Origin: Vibrio maritimus | Lineage (GTDB): Bacteria > Pseudomonadota > Gammaproteobacteria > Enterobacterales > Vibrionaceae | Length of the DNA: 64,000 bases | Reading direction: 5' to 3' | NCBI GenBank assembly: GCA_003263775.1 | Contig: JYJJ01000035.1 | Coordinates: forward strand, 1-64,000 | In this document: one piece after another, positions 1 to 11,637 of the stretch | Position numbering within the stretch: the stretch's first letter is position 1 | Layout: each line of letters opens with the position of its first letter | Notes under the pieces: generated by a model | The model's input: the letters and a program-made list of their open reading frames with translations, nothing else | Told to the model about the DNA's origin: nothing | The model's database searches: none | Program-made: the position numbers and the translations under genes

Positions 1-30
1 AGTGGATTTCGTTGTCCTTTCCCGTGTCAG

Positions 31-110
31 CGAGGGGGCATTATAGAGATCGGATTAAAGTTGGCAACCCTTTTTTTTAAGTTTTTCGCTTTTTTTTATC
101 GTTCGCTTAA
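31..110 (-). promoter_or_regulatory. rrn P1-type ribosomal RNA promoter with UP element
   Basis: Read on the minus strand there is a -35 TTGCCA (62-67), a 16-base spacer and a perfect -10 TATAAT (40-45). A GC-rich discriminator (GCCCCCTCGCTGACACGG) follows. The 16-base spacer, GC-rich discriminator and CTGACACGG tail are hallmarks of enterobacterial rrn P1 promoters. Upstream (about 68-110) long A/T tracts look like an UP element. Transcription would leave the window to the left. In E. coli hemG is followed by rrsA in this arrangement, so a 16S-23S-5S operon very probably lies just outside the window; it is not visible here. Confidence 0.8.
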
Positions 111-148
111 AAACGAGTCAAAACGGCGTAAAAACCAACATTTTCTCT

Positions 149-676
149 CTATAGCTGGGCAAATTTCTCGGCAAACAGCCCCACTTTCTCCCAATTGGTA
201 TACTCAACTTCCTTAGTGGTATCCGTTTCGCCGCCAGTCATGGTCATAATTAGCTTAATCATAAAGCGATCAAACGAATTATAACGAGGGTAATAGAGAG
301 CTCCGGCAAAAACACCGATCAGAGTCGGCTGCCAAGGTGACTTTTTAAGAAACGTCTTTATATAGGCGCTACCTTCCGGCGTATCTTTACCTTGGTCTTC
401 TTTTCTTGCTGTCAGGTTTACGCAGAAGAACGCCGCCTTCATCTCACCCAGTTGTTTTTGGTTAGCTTCAATAAACTGATACAGCTTCTTATTAAGATGG
501 CCATATCGAATAGAGGCACCAATCAGTACTTTGTCATAGTCACTCAGATTTACATCTGGGTTTTCATGCAGGTTAATAGTGGCGGCATCATTGTGACCAA
601 GCTGCTCAGCGATACGTCCGATGATTTTCTTTGTTTGTCCTTCGCGAGAAGAATAGAGATAGAGAACTTTTTCCAC
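149..676 (-). CDS. hemG: menaquinone-dependent protoporphyrinogen IX dehydrogenase (HemG)
   Basis: About 175 residues with a flavodoxin-like fold: the N-terminal YLYSSREGQT resembles the FMN phosphate-binding loop, followed by GASIRYGH, VNLTARK and the family motif FMIKLIMTMTGGETDT. The family oxidises protoporphyrinogen IX to protoporphyrin IX in heme synthesis, passing electrons to the quinone pool. I chose the GTG start at 676 because AAGGA stands seven bases before it; the in-frame ATG at 697 has no ribosome binding site and would add seven residues not expected in the family. It lies downstream of trkH on the same strand, as in E. coli (trkH-hemG-rrsA). Confidence 0.9.
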   Translation of the reverse strand: MEKVLYLYSSREGQTKKIIGRIAEQLGHNDAATINLHENPDVNLSDYDKVLIGASIRYGHLNKKLYQFIEANQKQLGEMKAAFFCVNLTARKEDQGKDTPEGSAYIKTFLKKSPWQPTLIGVFAGALYYPRYNSFDRFMIKLIMTMTGGETDTTKEVEYTNWEKVGLFAEKFAQL

Positions 677-722
677 GATGATTTCCTTCGCTGCCATCTA
701 TTAGTAAATTGGTATTGATGAA

Positions 723-2180
723 TTAGCTTCGCCAGAATGCTGGCGTTAGTAGTATAAGAAGAGTGAACACTTCTAATCGCCCAAATAGCATCGACACAAT
801 CAGTACCCATTTCGCCTTGTCGTTCACATCACCAAAATGAAGAGCCACTTCACCAAGACCAGGGCCAAGGTTATTCAGTGTCGCCGCTACGGCAGAGAAG
901 GCACTGAGCTCATCCATACCCGTTGCGATAAGTGCCAACATACACACCACAAACACCAGTGCATAAGCGGAGAAGAAACCCCACACTGCATCGACAACGC
1001 GCTGTGATAGAGCTGTTCCGCCGACTTTGATGGTATAGACCGCTCTTGGGTGAACCAAGCGCTTCATTTCACGGGCACCTTGCAGTGTCAGTAGAAGAAT
1101 ACGAATAACCTTCATGCCGCCACCCGTTGAACCTGCACAGCCACCAATAAATGATGAGAACAGTAGGAGTACCGGCAAGAACAGTGGCCACTCAGAGAAG
1201 CCCGTTGTCGTAAAGCCGGCCGTCGTCGATATCGAAACTGACTGGAACAGAGCCTGATCGAACGCGTCGTACATGGAGTTGTAAGAGTGATGCTCAAGCA
1301 AGATAAGGAAGCACACCAAAAACAGAACTACCTGAATAAAGATGAAGGCTCTAAACTCAGGATCTTTCCAATAATATTTAGGATGCACGCCGCCAGAGGC
1401 AAAAGCCGCAAAGTGCAAAGAATAGTTACACGCAGAGATCAGCAGGAATACAACCGTAATCATGTTGATAGCCGGACTATTGAAATAGCCCATACTGGCA
1501 TCGTGAGTAGAGAAGCCACCAATCGCAATCGTCGAGAAACTATGGGCGATGGCATCAAATGGTGTCATTCCTGCCACCCAAAATGCCGCTGCACAAGCAA
1601 TAGTCAAACTAAGATAGATGTACCAAAGCGCTTTTGCCGTCTCTGCAATACGCGGCGTCATCTTACTGTCTTTAACTGGTCCTGGGATCTCTGCTCGATA
1701 GAGCTGCATCCCACCGATGCCAAGTACCGGTAAGATAGCCACAGCCAATACGATGATACCCATACCACCAAACCACTGAAGTAGCTGACGATAGAACAAA
1801 ATCGCCTTAGGAAGCTCATCCAAACCAACGATCACTGTCGCCCCTGTCGTGGTTAGTGCCGAGAAGGACTCGAAGAAGGCATCGGTGACAGAAACATTGG
1901 GATAATCAGAAATCAAAAATGGCAGTGCACCCGCACTACCGATTACGGTCCAAAACAGTACAACAATAAGGAAGCCATCTCTGGCTTTGAGTTCGTGTTT
2001 ATGACGACGGTTTGGAAACCAAAAAAAACCGCCGCAAACAAGTAGGACGAAAAATGTGGTAACAAAAGGCACACCCGCACCATCTCGATAAATCAGTGCG
2101 ACTAAAGCGGGTGCGAGCATTGAAACGCTAAACAGAGCGAGTAGCAGTCCGACAATGCGAATTATGGATCGAAATTGCAT
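723..2180 (-). CDS. trkH: Trk potassium uptake membrane subunit TrkH
   Basis: A polytopic membrane protein of 485 residues, the usual TrkH length. It contains the repeated selectivity-filter-like segments of the TrkH/KtrB superfamily: FSALTTTGATV, FSTIAIGGFSTHD, STTAGFTTTGF and AATLNNLGPGLG, plus the loop GGCAGSTGGGMKV. TrkH forms the K+ translocating pore of the Trk system in the inner membrane, working with the NAD-binding subunit TrkA, which is not in this window. The gene ends 46 bases before the hemG start and probably forms an operon with yigZ upstream and hemG downstream. Confidence 0.95.
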   Translation of the reverse strand: MQFRSIIRIVGLLLALFSVSMLAPALVALIYRDGAGVPFVTTFFVLLVCGGFFWFPNRRHKHELKARDGFLIVVLFWTVIGSAGALPFLISDYPNVSVTDAFFESFSALTTTGATVIVGLDELPKAILFYRQLLQWFGGMGIIVLAVAILPVLGIGGMQLYRAEIPGPVKDSKMTPRIAETAKALWYIYLSLTIACAAAFWVAGMTPFDAIAHSFSTIAIGGFSTHDASMGYFNSPAINMITVVFLLISACNYSLHFAAFASGGVHPKYYWKDPEFRAFIFIQVVLFLVCFLILLEHHSYNSMYDAFDQALFQSVSISTTAGFTTTGFSEWPLFLPVLLLFSSFIGGCAGSTGGGMKVIRILLLTLQGAREMKRLVHPRAVYTIKVGGTALSQRVVDAVWGFFSAYALVFVVCMLALIATGMDELSAFSAVAATLNNLGPGLGEVALHFGDVNDKAKWVLIVSMLFGRLEVFTLLILLTPAFWRS

Positions 2181-2211
2181 ATGAGTTGATGAAGCGGTGC
2201 TTCGTTACGTC

Positions 2212-2835
2212 CTAGTTGTTTTCTACTGGGGAGACCATTGCCTTGGCTCCGCTTTTATTAATGATACTCTGCGTCAGTGCATCAACATGGTTCACTTCTA
2301 ACTCAACAATAAGAATGACCTTGTCGGTGTAGTGCGACTCGACCTCAACCGCTTCGAAACGACTCAGCTCGGCTTGAGCTATAGACACGAATGCATAGTC
2401 TAACTCTAGACGTAATTGTGTGGTGATTTTTTTTTCGATTGTTTGAATCAGCTTAAGTGCTTGTTGTACGCCACCACCGTAAGCCTTCACCAAACCACCC
2501 GTGCCAAGCTTGATACCACCGGAATAGCGCGTGACCACCGCAGTGAGCTCTCCAATACCAGAACCACTAAGCTGCGCTAAGATAGGCTTACCTGCGGTAC
2601 CAGACGGCTCACCGTCGTCACTAAAGCCCCACATCATCGAATTTTCAGGACGTCCCGCCACAAAGCCCCAACAATTATGTCGCGCGCTGCTGTGCTGCTT
2701 CTTCACTTGATCAACAAATGCTTTCGCCAACTCAATACTTGGCGTATGAGCAATTTGCGTGATGAACACACTCTTTTTGATTTCTTCTTCAAAAATAACT
2801 GGGTGCTCAGGTATCAAGTATGCAGTTGAGTTCAT
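2212..2835 (-). CDS. yigZ: YigZ/IMPACT family protein
   Basis: A 207-residue member of the IMPACT/YigZ family: an N-terminal domain with the conserved segments IKKSVFITQIAHT, SARHNCWGFVAG, FSDDGEPSGTAGKPIL and VVTRYSGGIKLGTGGLVKAYG, followed by a smaller C-terminal ferredoxin-like domain of the DUF1949 type. Molecular function in bacteria is not well established; eukaryotic IMPACT regulates the kinase GCN2. It precedes trkH by 31 bases on the same strand. In E. coli pepQ lies between yigZ and fadB; here no pepQ is present in that position. Confidence 0.9.
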   Translation of the reverse strand: MNSTAYLIPEHPVIFEEEIKKSVFITQIAHTPSIELAKAFVDQVKKQHSSARHNCWGFVAGRPENSMMWGFSDDGEPSGTAGKPILAQLSGSGIGELTAVVTRYSGGIKLGTGGLVKAYGGGVQQALKLIQTIEKKITTQLRLELDYAFVSIAQAELSRFEAVEVESHYTDKVILIVELEVNHVDALTQSIINKSGAKAMVSPVENN

Positions 2836-2979
2836 TGGGTTTTACGAGGTTTGTCGCCTAAAAGGGGTATTCTAGCACGAGCAATAGCAATTGACTCCAA
2901 GATTGGACACTGGTCATAATGTTAAACAGTTGTTTAAAAAATGTATTGAAATTAAATTCAATGCGGTACACACTTAAAT

Positions 2980-2996
2980 AACTGGTCTAACCAGAA
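2980..2996. promoter_or_regulatory. FadR operator upstream of fadBA
   Basis: AACTGGTCTAACCAGAA is an inverted repeat (CTGGT...ACCAG) very close to the known FadR consensus (ACTGGTC-N-GACCAGT type). It ends 58 bases before the fadB start. FadR represses fad genes until long-chain acyl-CoA releases it, so the fadBA operon is probably fatty-acid inducible. The match was made by eye. Confidence 0.7.
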
Positions 2997-3054
2997 GTAA
3001 AACTATAACAACCGCTTTCACACAATCACGGATTGTCTGTCACGGAGAATGACA

Positions 3055-6413
<3,359 letters not shown>

Positions 6414-6440
6414 TCCTCTCATTACGGCTCTTCAACGCAA

Positions 6441-6467
6441 ACAGCTCCGTTTTCGGGGCTGTTTTTA
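6441..6467 (+). terminator. fadBA terminator
   Basis: ACAGCTCCG, loop TTTT, then CGGGGCTGT (one G-U pair) followed by a T run, 28 bases after the fadA stop. Confidence 0.85.
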
Positions 6468-6573
6468 TTTATGCATGTAATGCATACATCTAATGTTGAA
6501 GTTTCATTGTTTTTTTTCGAATTTCTCACCTACACTTTGCAGCAGATAACACGTCAACTCATTGGAGAACATC

Positions 6574-7553
6574 ATGTTCAAAGCACTGTTACTTAACCAA
6601 GAAGATAAAAAAACAATCGCTACTATTTCTCAAGTAGACGAGTCACAGCTTCCAGAAGGTAATGTAAAAATAGATGTAAAATATTCATCTTTGAACTACA
6701 AAGATGGGTTGGCTATTACCGGTAAAGGTAAAATCATCCGCAATTTCCCAATGGTACCGGGTATCGATCTTTCTGGCGTAGTGTCGCAATCAGACGACCC
6801 TCGTTACAAGGAAGGCGACGAAGTGGTTCTCACTGGCTGGGGGTCGGTGAGAATCACTGGGGTGGCATGGCTGAGAAAGCGAGCCTAAACGGTGACTGGC
6901 TAGTGCCAATGCCAGCAGGTCTCGATGCAGAAAAAGTGATGGCTATTGGTACTGCAGGTTTTACGGCGATGCTATGTGTACAAGCCATTGTTGATGCAGG
7001 AGTAAAACCAGAAGACGGCGAAGTACTGGTCACTGGCGCAAGTGGTGGTGTGGGTAGTGTATCTGTCACACTACTTAGCCAGCTAGGTTACAAAGTGGCA
7101 GCGGTGACAGGCCGCGCTTCAGCGAATGGCGAACTACTAAAATCACTCGGTGCATCACGCATTGTTGAGCGCAGCGAACTGGAAGAGCCAGCGAAACCGC
7201 TTGAGCGTCAATTCTGGGCTGCAGCTGTCGATACCGTAGGCAGCAACATGCTTGCTAAAGTGCTTGCGCAAGTCAACTACAACGGTGTTGTTGCAGCATG
7301 TGGTCTAGCGGGTGGCTTTGACCTGCCTACTACAGTGATGCCATTTATCCTGCGTAACGTGCGTCTACAAGGTGTTGACTCTGTAATGTGCCCACGCGAA
7401 AAACGCATCAAAGCTTGGGAACAGCTAGCAACACTACTTCCTGAGTCATACTACGCACAAGCTAGCAAAACCGTAGCACTAGAAGATGCAATTCAAGCTG
7501 CTGAAGACATCACTAACGGTGCCGTAACGGGTCGCGTGACTATCAAAATCTAA
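6574..7553 (+). CDS. acuI: AcuI/YhdH family acrylyl-CoA reductase-like oxidoreductase, frameshifted
   Basis: A zinc-independent medium-chain dehydrogenase/reductase of the YhdH/AcuI group, about 326 residues once the frame is restored. Visible are VKYSSLNYKDGLAITGKG, MVPGIDLSGVV and the Rossmann nucleotide loop VTGASGGVGSVSVTLL. Family members reduce acryloyl-CoA to propionyl-CoA with NADPH. The frame breaks at about 6839-6843, where GGCTGG-GGG-TCG needs one more G to read GWGVGENHWGGMAEKAS; the remainder (6867 on) is intact. The ATG at 6574 has GGAG nine bases upstream. A sequencing deletion in a G run is the simplest explanation. Confidence 0.85.
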
Positions 7554-7574
7554 TTAGCGATAATCTCGTTATAG

Positions 7575-7602
7575 AAAAGGCTCTCATTACGAGAGCCTTT
7601 TT
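7575..7602. terminator. bidirectional terminator between acuI and the LysR gene
   Basis: AAAAGGCTCTC, loop ATTAC, GAGAGCCTTTTTT. A runs and T runs flank the stem on both strands, so it can serve the two convergent genes. Confidence 0.85.
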
Positions 7603-7607
7603 TCTAT

Positions 7608-8548
7608 TCAACCTAAACCCACATCTTCAATACGCTTAGCAATCAATTTTCCACACTCTTCTTTCACCACCGAGCGCAGCCACTTTTGAGACTCCGAAGT
7701 ATCGCATCGAGCATGCCAGATCAATGAATAGTCAAACGGCGTAAAGGCAAAAGGTAGCGGTTTAATCACCAAATCGTAGCGCTCGGCCACTAAGTAAGCG
7801 AGATCAGCCGGAACGGTAATGATAAGCGGCATACTGTCAACGATCGCTAACGCCGCTTCTAGATGATACGCGCGCAACACCATCTTTCTTGGATTTTGAT
7901 TAATTAGCGCAGCATCCAATAACGCTTTAACGCCATCACTTATAGCAATCATTGCATGGGGCGCATTGATGTAATCCTCAAGTGATAACGCTTATCCGCC
8001 AAAGGATGACGTTTGGAAACCAAACAAGAAACGCCTACAGGTCCAAGCACTTCTTGATGCAAAGGCGTCACGGACCCGGTGGGACGGCAAATTGCCATGT
8101 CGACTTTGTCTGTACTGAGCTGTTTAAAAAGGCTTTCATGTTGCAACGGCGCAAACTCTAAAGAGATATTCGGTGCGAGCTGATAAATCTTAGGCAGCGC
8201 GTAGGGCAAAATGGTTTGCATCGCGTAGTCAGTGGTAGCAATAAGGAAACGCTCATTACAATAGTAAGGATTGAACTCGCTAGGGGTTAACAGCTGCCGA
8301 AAAGATTCAAGTGGCTGGTCGATTTGTTTACATATCTCGAGCGCCTTACTGGTCGGAATAATGCGCTGCCCCTGACGAGTAAATAGTGGATCGCCAAGCA
8401 AGTCTCGCAGCCTTCCCAGTACTCGACTGGTCGCAGATTGACTTAGGTTGAGTCGCACAGCAGCCTGACTAACACTGCCTTCCTCTACGAGTACCTTCAA
8501 TGCCACCAACAAGTTAAGATCACGGCGGTAGATTTCTTCGAGTTCCAT
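7608..8548 (-). CDS. LysR-family transcriptional regulator, frameshifted
   Basis: About 313 residues when the frame is restored. The N-terminal winged helix-turn-helix reads DLNLLVALKVLVEEGSVSQA and NLSQSATSRVLGRLRDLLGD, typical of LysR regulators. The effector-binding domain follows (FLIATTDYAMQTILPYALP, DMAICRPTGS). The break is at about 7998-8002: the frame needs one extra base after RYH to continue as L-E-D-Y-I-N-A-P-H-A-M-I-A-I-S, which matches the downstream part (7608-7952). It is convergent with the acuI-like gene, and its target is not evident. I do not recognise a specific name. Confidence 0.8.
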
Positions 8549-8605
8549 AAGCCTTTCCTAGGGTTTATCTTTACTTAGTCTACACCTGGTTTGCTTTCTT
8601 CAGAT

Positions 8606-8631
8606 AAAAAAAATCCCGCCTTTCAGCGGGG
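8606..8631 (-). terminator. rho-independent terminator, minus strand
   Basis: On the minus strand CCCGC, loop TGAAAG, GCGGG followed by eight Ts, about 80 bases after the stop of the small membrane protein gene. Confidence 0.75.
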
Positions 8632-8708
8632 AAGCCCAAGAAAATGGGGATAGTGTCGGAATGTCGTAGTGTGTTGGATAGTTTAGATGGCAAAATGTTT
8701 ATTAATTG

Positions 8709-8894
8709 TTAATTTTCTTGCTCCTCAGAAGCATCTTGCCAGCGTCTCATCTCAAGCCACAATCCCACGATTGCAGCACTCAAACCAATTAAAGGTGTCC
8801 AACCAGCTTGTGGTGAAGGCTGAAGTACCAATGCACAAAACGCAATCACGCACAGTACCGAGTATATTGTTAATCTATCTAGTGCGGTCAACAT
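8709..8894 (-). CDS. small two-helix membrane protein, function unknown
   Basis: A 61-residue hydrophobic protein with two predicted transmembrane segments, around residues 9-26 ([17 protein letters not shown]) and 33-47 ([15 protein letters not shown]), and a charged C-terminus ([14 protein letters not shown]). The start has a strong ribosome binding site, AAGGAAG, five bases upstream, and a terminator follows, which supports a real gene. I do not recognise a family or function. It is divergent from tusA. Confidence 0.6.
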   Translation of the reverse strand: MLTALDRLTIYSVLCVIAFCALVLQPSPQAGWTPLIGLSAAIVGLWLEMRRWQDASEEQEN

Positions 8895-9027
8895 AGCTAC
8901 TTCCTTGTCTCTTTGTTACCACCTTGTTAATAAAGTTAAAGCAAAAAGATCCATTTGCCAAGGGGTTATTGCATATTTTTTCTTCATAAGTAGAATTTGG
9001 GCTGTTTTCTACAGAAAAGAGTTCCCC

Positions 9028-9276
9028 ATGACAATCAATACAGACCTTGCCACGCAAACGCTCGAGGCCGAAGGATTGCGCTGCCCAGAGCCAGTGATGA
9101 TGGTCAGGAAGACAATTCGTAAAATGGAAGATGGTGATGTGTTGTTGGTGAAAGCCGACGATCCTTCCACCACTCGCGATATTCCAAGTTTCTGCCGTTT
9201 TATGGATCACCAATTACTTGGTGCGCAAACAGAAACGGTGCCCTACCTTTACCTAATCAAAAAAGGCATGGCATAA
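9028..9276 (+). CDS. tusA: sulfurtransferase TusA
   Basis: An 82-residue protein of the TusA/SirA fold. The sulfur-carrying cysteine lies in the CPxP motif [13 protein letters not shown] (about residue 20). Later conserved segments are [20 protein letters not shown] and LYLIKKG. TusA receives persulfide from IscS and relays it to TusBCD-TusE for 2-thiolation of tRNA wobble uridine. The ATG at 9028 was chosen because the family begins there; the longer reading frame upstream is not family-like. A terminator follows the stop. Confidence 0.92.
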   Translation: MTINTDLATQTLEAEGLRCPEPVMMVRKTIRKMEDGDVLLVKADDPSTTRDIPSFCRFMDHQLLGAQTETVPYLYLIKKGMA

Positions 9277-9282
9277 CGCATT

Positions 9283-9309
9283 AAAAAAGGCTGCCATTGG
9301 CAGCCTTTC
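9283..9309. terminator. bidirectional terminator after tusA
   Basis: AAAGGCTGCC, loop ATT, GGCAGCCTTT, with an A run before and T residues after, between the convergent tusA and the 86-residue protein gene. Confidence 0.8.
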
Positions 9310-9347
9310 TACTATTCGTCTCGTTGAAGCTCTTCGCCTTGTTCGAG

Positions 9348-9608
9348 CTATTCGTCATACTCCAGCGTTCTGACTTCAGATTGAAGTTTCTTGATTTGCT
9401 TTTGCATCGAACGAATTTCATTGTGCATTGGGATAAGATGCTGAACCCGAATCCACGACTCGACAGCCAATCCCGCCATAATAATGGCGCCTACTACCAT
9501 AGGTATCCACATATCCGTGAGTACCATACCCAGCAGCGTTAATACCAAACCGAACGTAAACAAACGGCTTTGGTTTTCTGCGGTCATTCCTGTGTAACGT
9601 GTAAGCAT
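9348..9608 (-). CDS. small membrane protein with C-terminal coiled coil, function unknown
   Basis: An 86-residue protein. Two hydrophobic helices occupy about residues 17-32 (LFTFGLVLTLLGMVLT) and 34-50 (MWIPMVVGAIIMAGLAV). A heptad-like, charged C-terminal segment follows (EIRSMQKQIKKLQSEVRTL). The start has an AGAGGG-type ribosome binding site upstream. The design, a membrane anchor plus cytoplasmic coiled coil, suggests a scaffold or interaction role, but that is inference and I recognise no named family. Confidence 0.6.
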   Translation of the reverse strand: MLTRYTGMTAENQSRLFTFGLVLTLLGMVLTDMWIPMVVGAIIMAGLAVESWIRVQHLIPMHNEIRSMQKQIKKLQSEVRTLEYDE

Positions 9609-9748
9609 AATCTTGCCCTCTCGCTAGGATCCACATGATTAAAGTACCATGACAATTATGACACTAATATGTCATTCATCACGAAATCAGTCAGATTCGA
9701 ACGAGAGTTTGATCGCAATTAAAGTTCGATACTCAGTTGATATTGTTA

Positions 9749-10302
9749 TTAAAAAACAGCGGCTCCAATAGCGAGTCCTACAAACAAAATGGCAGTAATA
9801 CGACGAATCCAATCTAGTGGTAATTTATCCGCGGATAATTTACCAATCAGCACCACGGCACATTGGCAAGTAGCATACCCACCGTAGTTCCTATCACCAC
9901 CCAAGTCAGCGCATCCGCGTATTGCGCGCCAAGAATGGAGGTCGCTATCTGGGTTTTATCACCAATTTCAGCAATGAAGAATGCGATAAAACTGGCGATA
10001 AACGGACCACGACTTGAAATACTCTCATCGTCATCCAGTTTATCCGGTACCAAGATCCATGCTGCCATGGCAAGGAAGCTGACCACCAGCACCCATTTAA
10101 GGACGTCCGGAGATAGGTAATCGGCCACCACGACACCAAGCCAGGCAGCTAACGCGTGGTTGGCAATGGTCGCTAGAAAGATAGCGGCAATGATAGGAAT
10201 GGGTTTACGGTAACGGCTGGCCAGCAATAACGACAAAAGCTGGGTCTTATCGCCTATTTCGGCGAGTGCCACGGTAGTAATTGATATAGCTAAAACGCTC
10301 AC
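9749..10302 (-). CDS. mneA: MneA-type manganese exporter (UPF0016/GDT1 family), frameshifted
   Basis: A polytopic membrane protein of about 184 residues with the two diagnostic repeats of the UPF0016/TMEM165 family: ALAEIGDKTQLLSLLLA near the N-terminus and FFIAEIGDKTQIATSILGA in the second half. Vibrio cholerae MneA of this family exports Mn2+. The start is GTG at 10300-10302. The frame breaks at about 9863-9867: after LLANVP one base is missing (GTGCCGTGGTGC), beyond which VVLIGKLSADKLPLDWIRRI and the end at 9749 are intact. The leader is a yybP-ykoY riboswitch, which supports a Mn2+ role. Confidence 0.87.
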
Positions 10303-10500
10303 GACATGCTCTAAGGGGCAGGGTTTATAGTTTTTAACCTATAGACAAACCTCGCGCCCCACCCCGGTTCACGATGTTTATCTATGGTCTTGCTAAACTT
10401 GCGGGCACAAGTCTCGAGCGCCATGGTGATTTTGCACCAATTATGTTGACGAACGAATCCAAACGCTTGCAAGCGTATGGATAAGCTACTCCCCAGAGAT
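10303..10500 (-). ncRNA. yybP-ykoY (Mn2+-sensing) riboswitch controlling mneA
   Basis: Read on the minus strand, the leader contains the conserved GGGGAGTAGCTT (about 10485-10494). It continues with TCGTCAACATAATTGG and a TGGTG-CAAAAT-CACCA hairpin, then CGAGACTTGTGCCC and GCAAGTTTAGCAAGACC. The closing helix pairs ATCTCTGG (10493-10500) with CCATAGAT (10380-10387), seven of eight positions pairing. Downstream, GGGGC-GCGAGGTTT can pair with AAACCC-TGCCCC just before the mneA start, a plausible expression platform. The class activates Mn2+ efflux genes when Mn2+ is high. Recognition is by eye from known conserved loops. Confidence 0.85.
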
Positions 10501-10714
10501 GGCGGCATTGTAATCACTCATCGAATCAATTTCAACAATCCTGGGTTTCGACCCTTCTACATAGCGAACAACACCGAAAAACCCCATTTTTTAGCTTTGC
10601 GGGGATTAATTCAGCACTTTTACCCCTACTCCCCTTACCGATTAATCGTATACTTATTTGTTATTTTCTGATTATCAGATAGACCTTTTCACTTAGAGAA
10701 TTGCGCGAATTACT
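10501..10714. other. intergenic region between the mneA riboswitch and glyQ
   Basis: With the riboswitch this makes a 412-base stretch without a protein gene. This half must hold the divergent promoters of the mneA leader and glyQ. It is AT-rich near glyQ and includes the palindrome CTGATTATCAG (10670-10680). I could not assign promoter hexamers with confidence. Confidence 0.5.
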
Positions 10715-11635
10715 ATGCAAAAATACGATATCAAAACCTTCCAGGGAATGATCCTCGCGCTGCAGGATTACTGGGCACAGAACGGTTGTACTATTGTTCA
10801 ACCACTAGATATGGAAGTAGGTGCAGGCACCTCTCACCCAATGACATGTCTACGTGCACTTGGCCCAGAGCCAATGTCTACGGCATACGTTCAACCTTCA
10901 CGTCGTCCGACCGATGGTCGCTACGGCGAGAACCCGAACCGTCTGCAGCACTATTATCAGTTCCAAGTTGCGCTTAAGCCTTCTCCAGATAACATTCAGG
11001 AGTTGTACCTAGGCTCACTTGAAGTGCTTGGTATCGATCCGCTAGTTCACGATATTCGTTTCGTTGAAGACAACTGGGAAAACCCGACGCTTGGCGCATG
11101 GGGTCTTGGTTGGGAAGTCTGGCTAAATGGCATGGAAGTGACTCAGTTTACTTACTTCCAGCAGGTTGGCGGTCTTGAGTGTAAGCCAGTAACTGGCGAG
11201 ATCACTTATGGTATCGAGCGTCTAGCGATGTACATTCAAGAAGTAGATTCTGTTTACGACCTAGTGTGGAACGTCGCACCAGATGGCAGCAAGGTCACTT
11301 ACGGTGATATCTTCCACCAAAACGAAGTTGAGCAATCAACCTACAACTTTGAGCACGCTGACGTTGATTTCCTATTCACTTACTTTGACCAGTGTGAAAA
11401 AGAAACCAAAGAGCTGCTAGAGCTAGAGAAACCTCTTCCTCTTCCAGCGTATGAGCGCATTCTTAAAGCAGCTCACGCATTCAACATCCTTGATGCGCGT
11501 AAAGCTATCTCTGTAACAGAACGCCAACGTTACATCCTTCGTATCCGCAACCTGACTAAAGCGGTTGCAGAAGCATATTACGCATCACGTGAAGCTTTAG
11601 GCTTCCCAATGCTTAAAAAAGACGAGGAGAAGTAA
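10715..11635 (+). CDS. glyQ: glycine--tRNA ligase alpha subunit
   Basis: A 306-residue alpha subunit of the bacterial heterotetrameric glycyl-tRNA synthetase. Diagnostic class II catalytic segments include [60 protein letters not shown] and [12 protein letters not shown]. It activates glycine and charges tRNA-Gly together with GlyS, which begins two bases after its stop codon, so the subunits are translationally coupled. Confidence 0.97.
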   Translation: MQKYDIKTFQGMILALQDYWAQNGCTIVQPLDMEVGAGTSHPMTCLRALGPEPMSTAYVQPSRRPTDGRYGENPNRLQHYYQFQVALKPSPDNIQELYLGSLEVLGIDPLVHDIRFVEDNWENPTLGAWGLGWEVWLNGMEVTQFTYFQQVGGLECKPVTGEITYGIERLAMYIQEVDSVYDLVWNVAPDGSKVTYGDIFHQNEVEQSTYNFEHADVDFLFTYFDQCEKETKELLELEKPLPLPAYERILKAAHAFNILDARKAISVTERQRYILRIRNLTKAVAEAYYASREALGFPMLKKDEEK

Positions 11636-11637
11636 TC

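Noticed and set aside
1287-1733. 148-codon plus-strand frame within trkH
   Set aside because: It lies opposite the conserved TrkH filter segments and has no start signal or recognisable domain.
6471-6485. Short palindromic sequence ATGCAT-GTA-ATGCAT after fadBA
   Set aside because: Too short to call an operator or attachment site and no partner copy was noticed.
10311-10671. Small open frames on both strands between mneA and glyQ
   Set aside because: They lie over the Mn2+ riboswitch and promoter region, have no ribosome binding site or family resemblance, and their sequence is explained by RNA structure.
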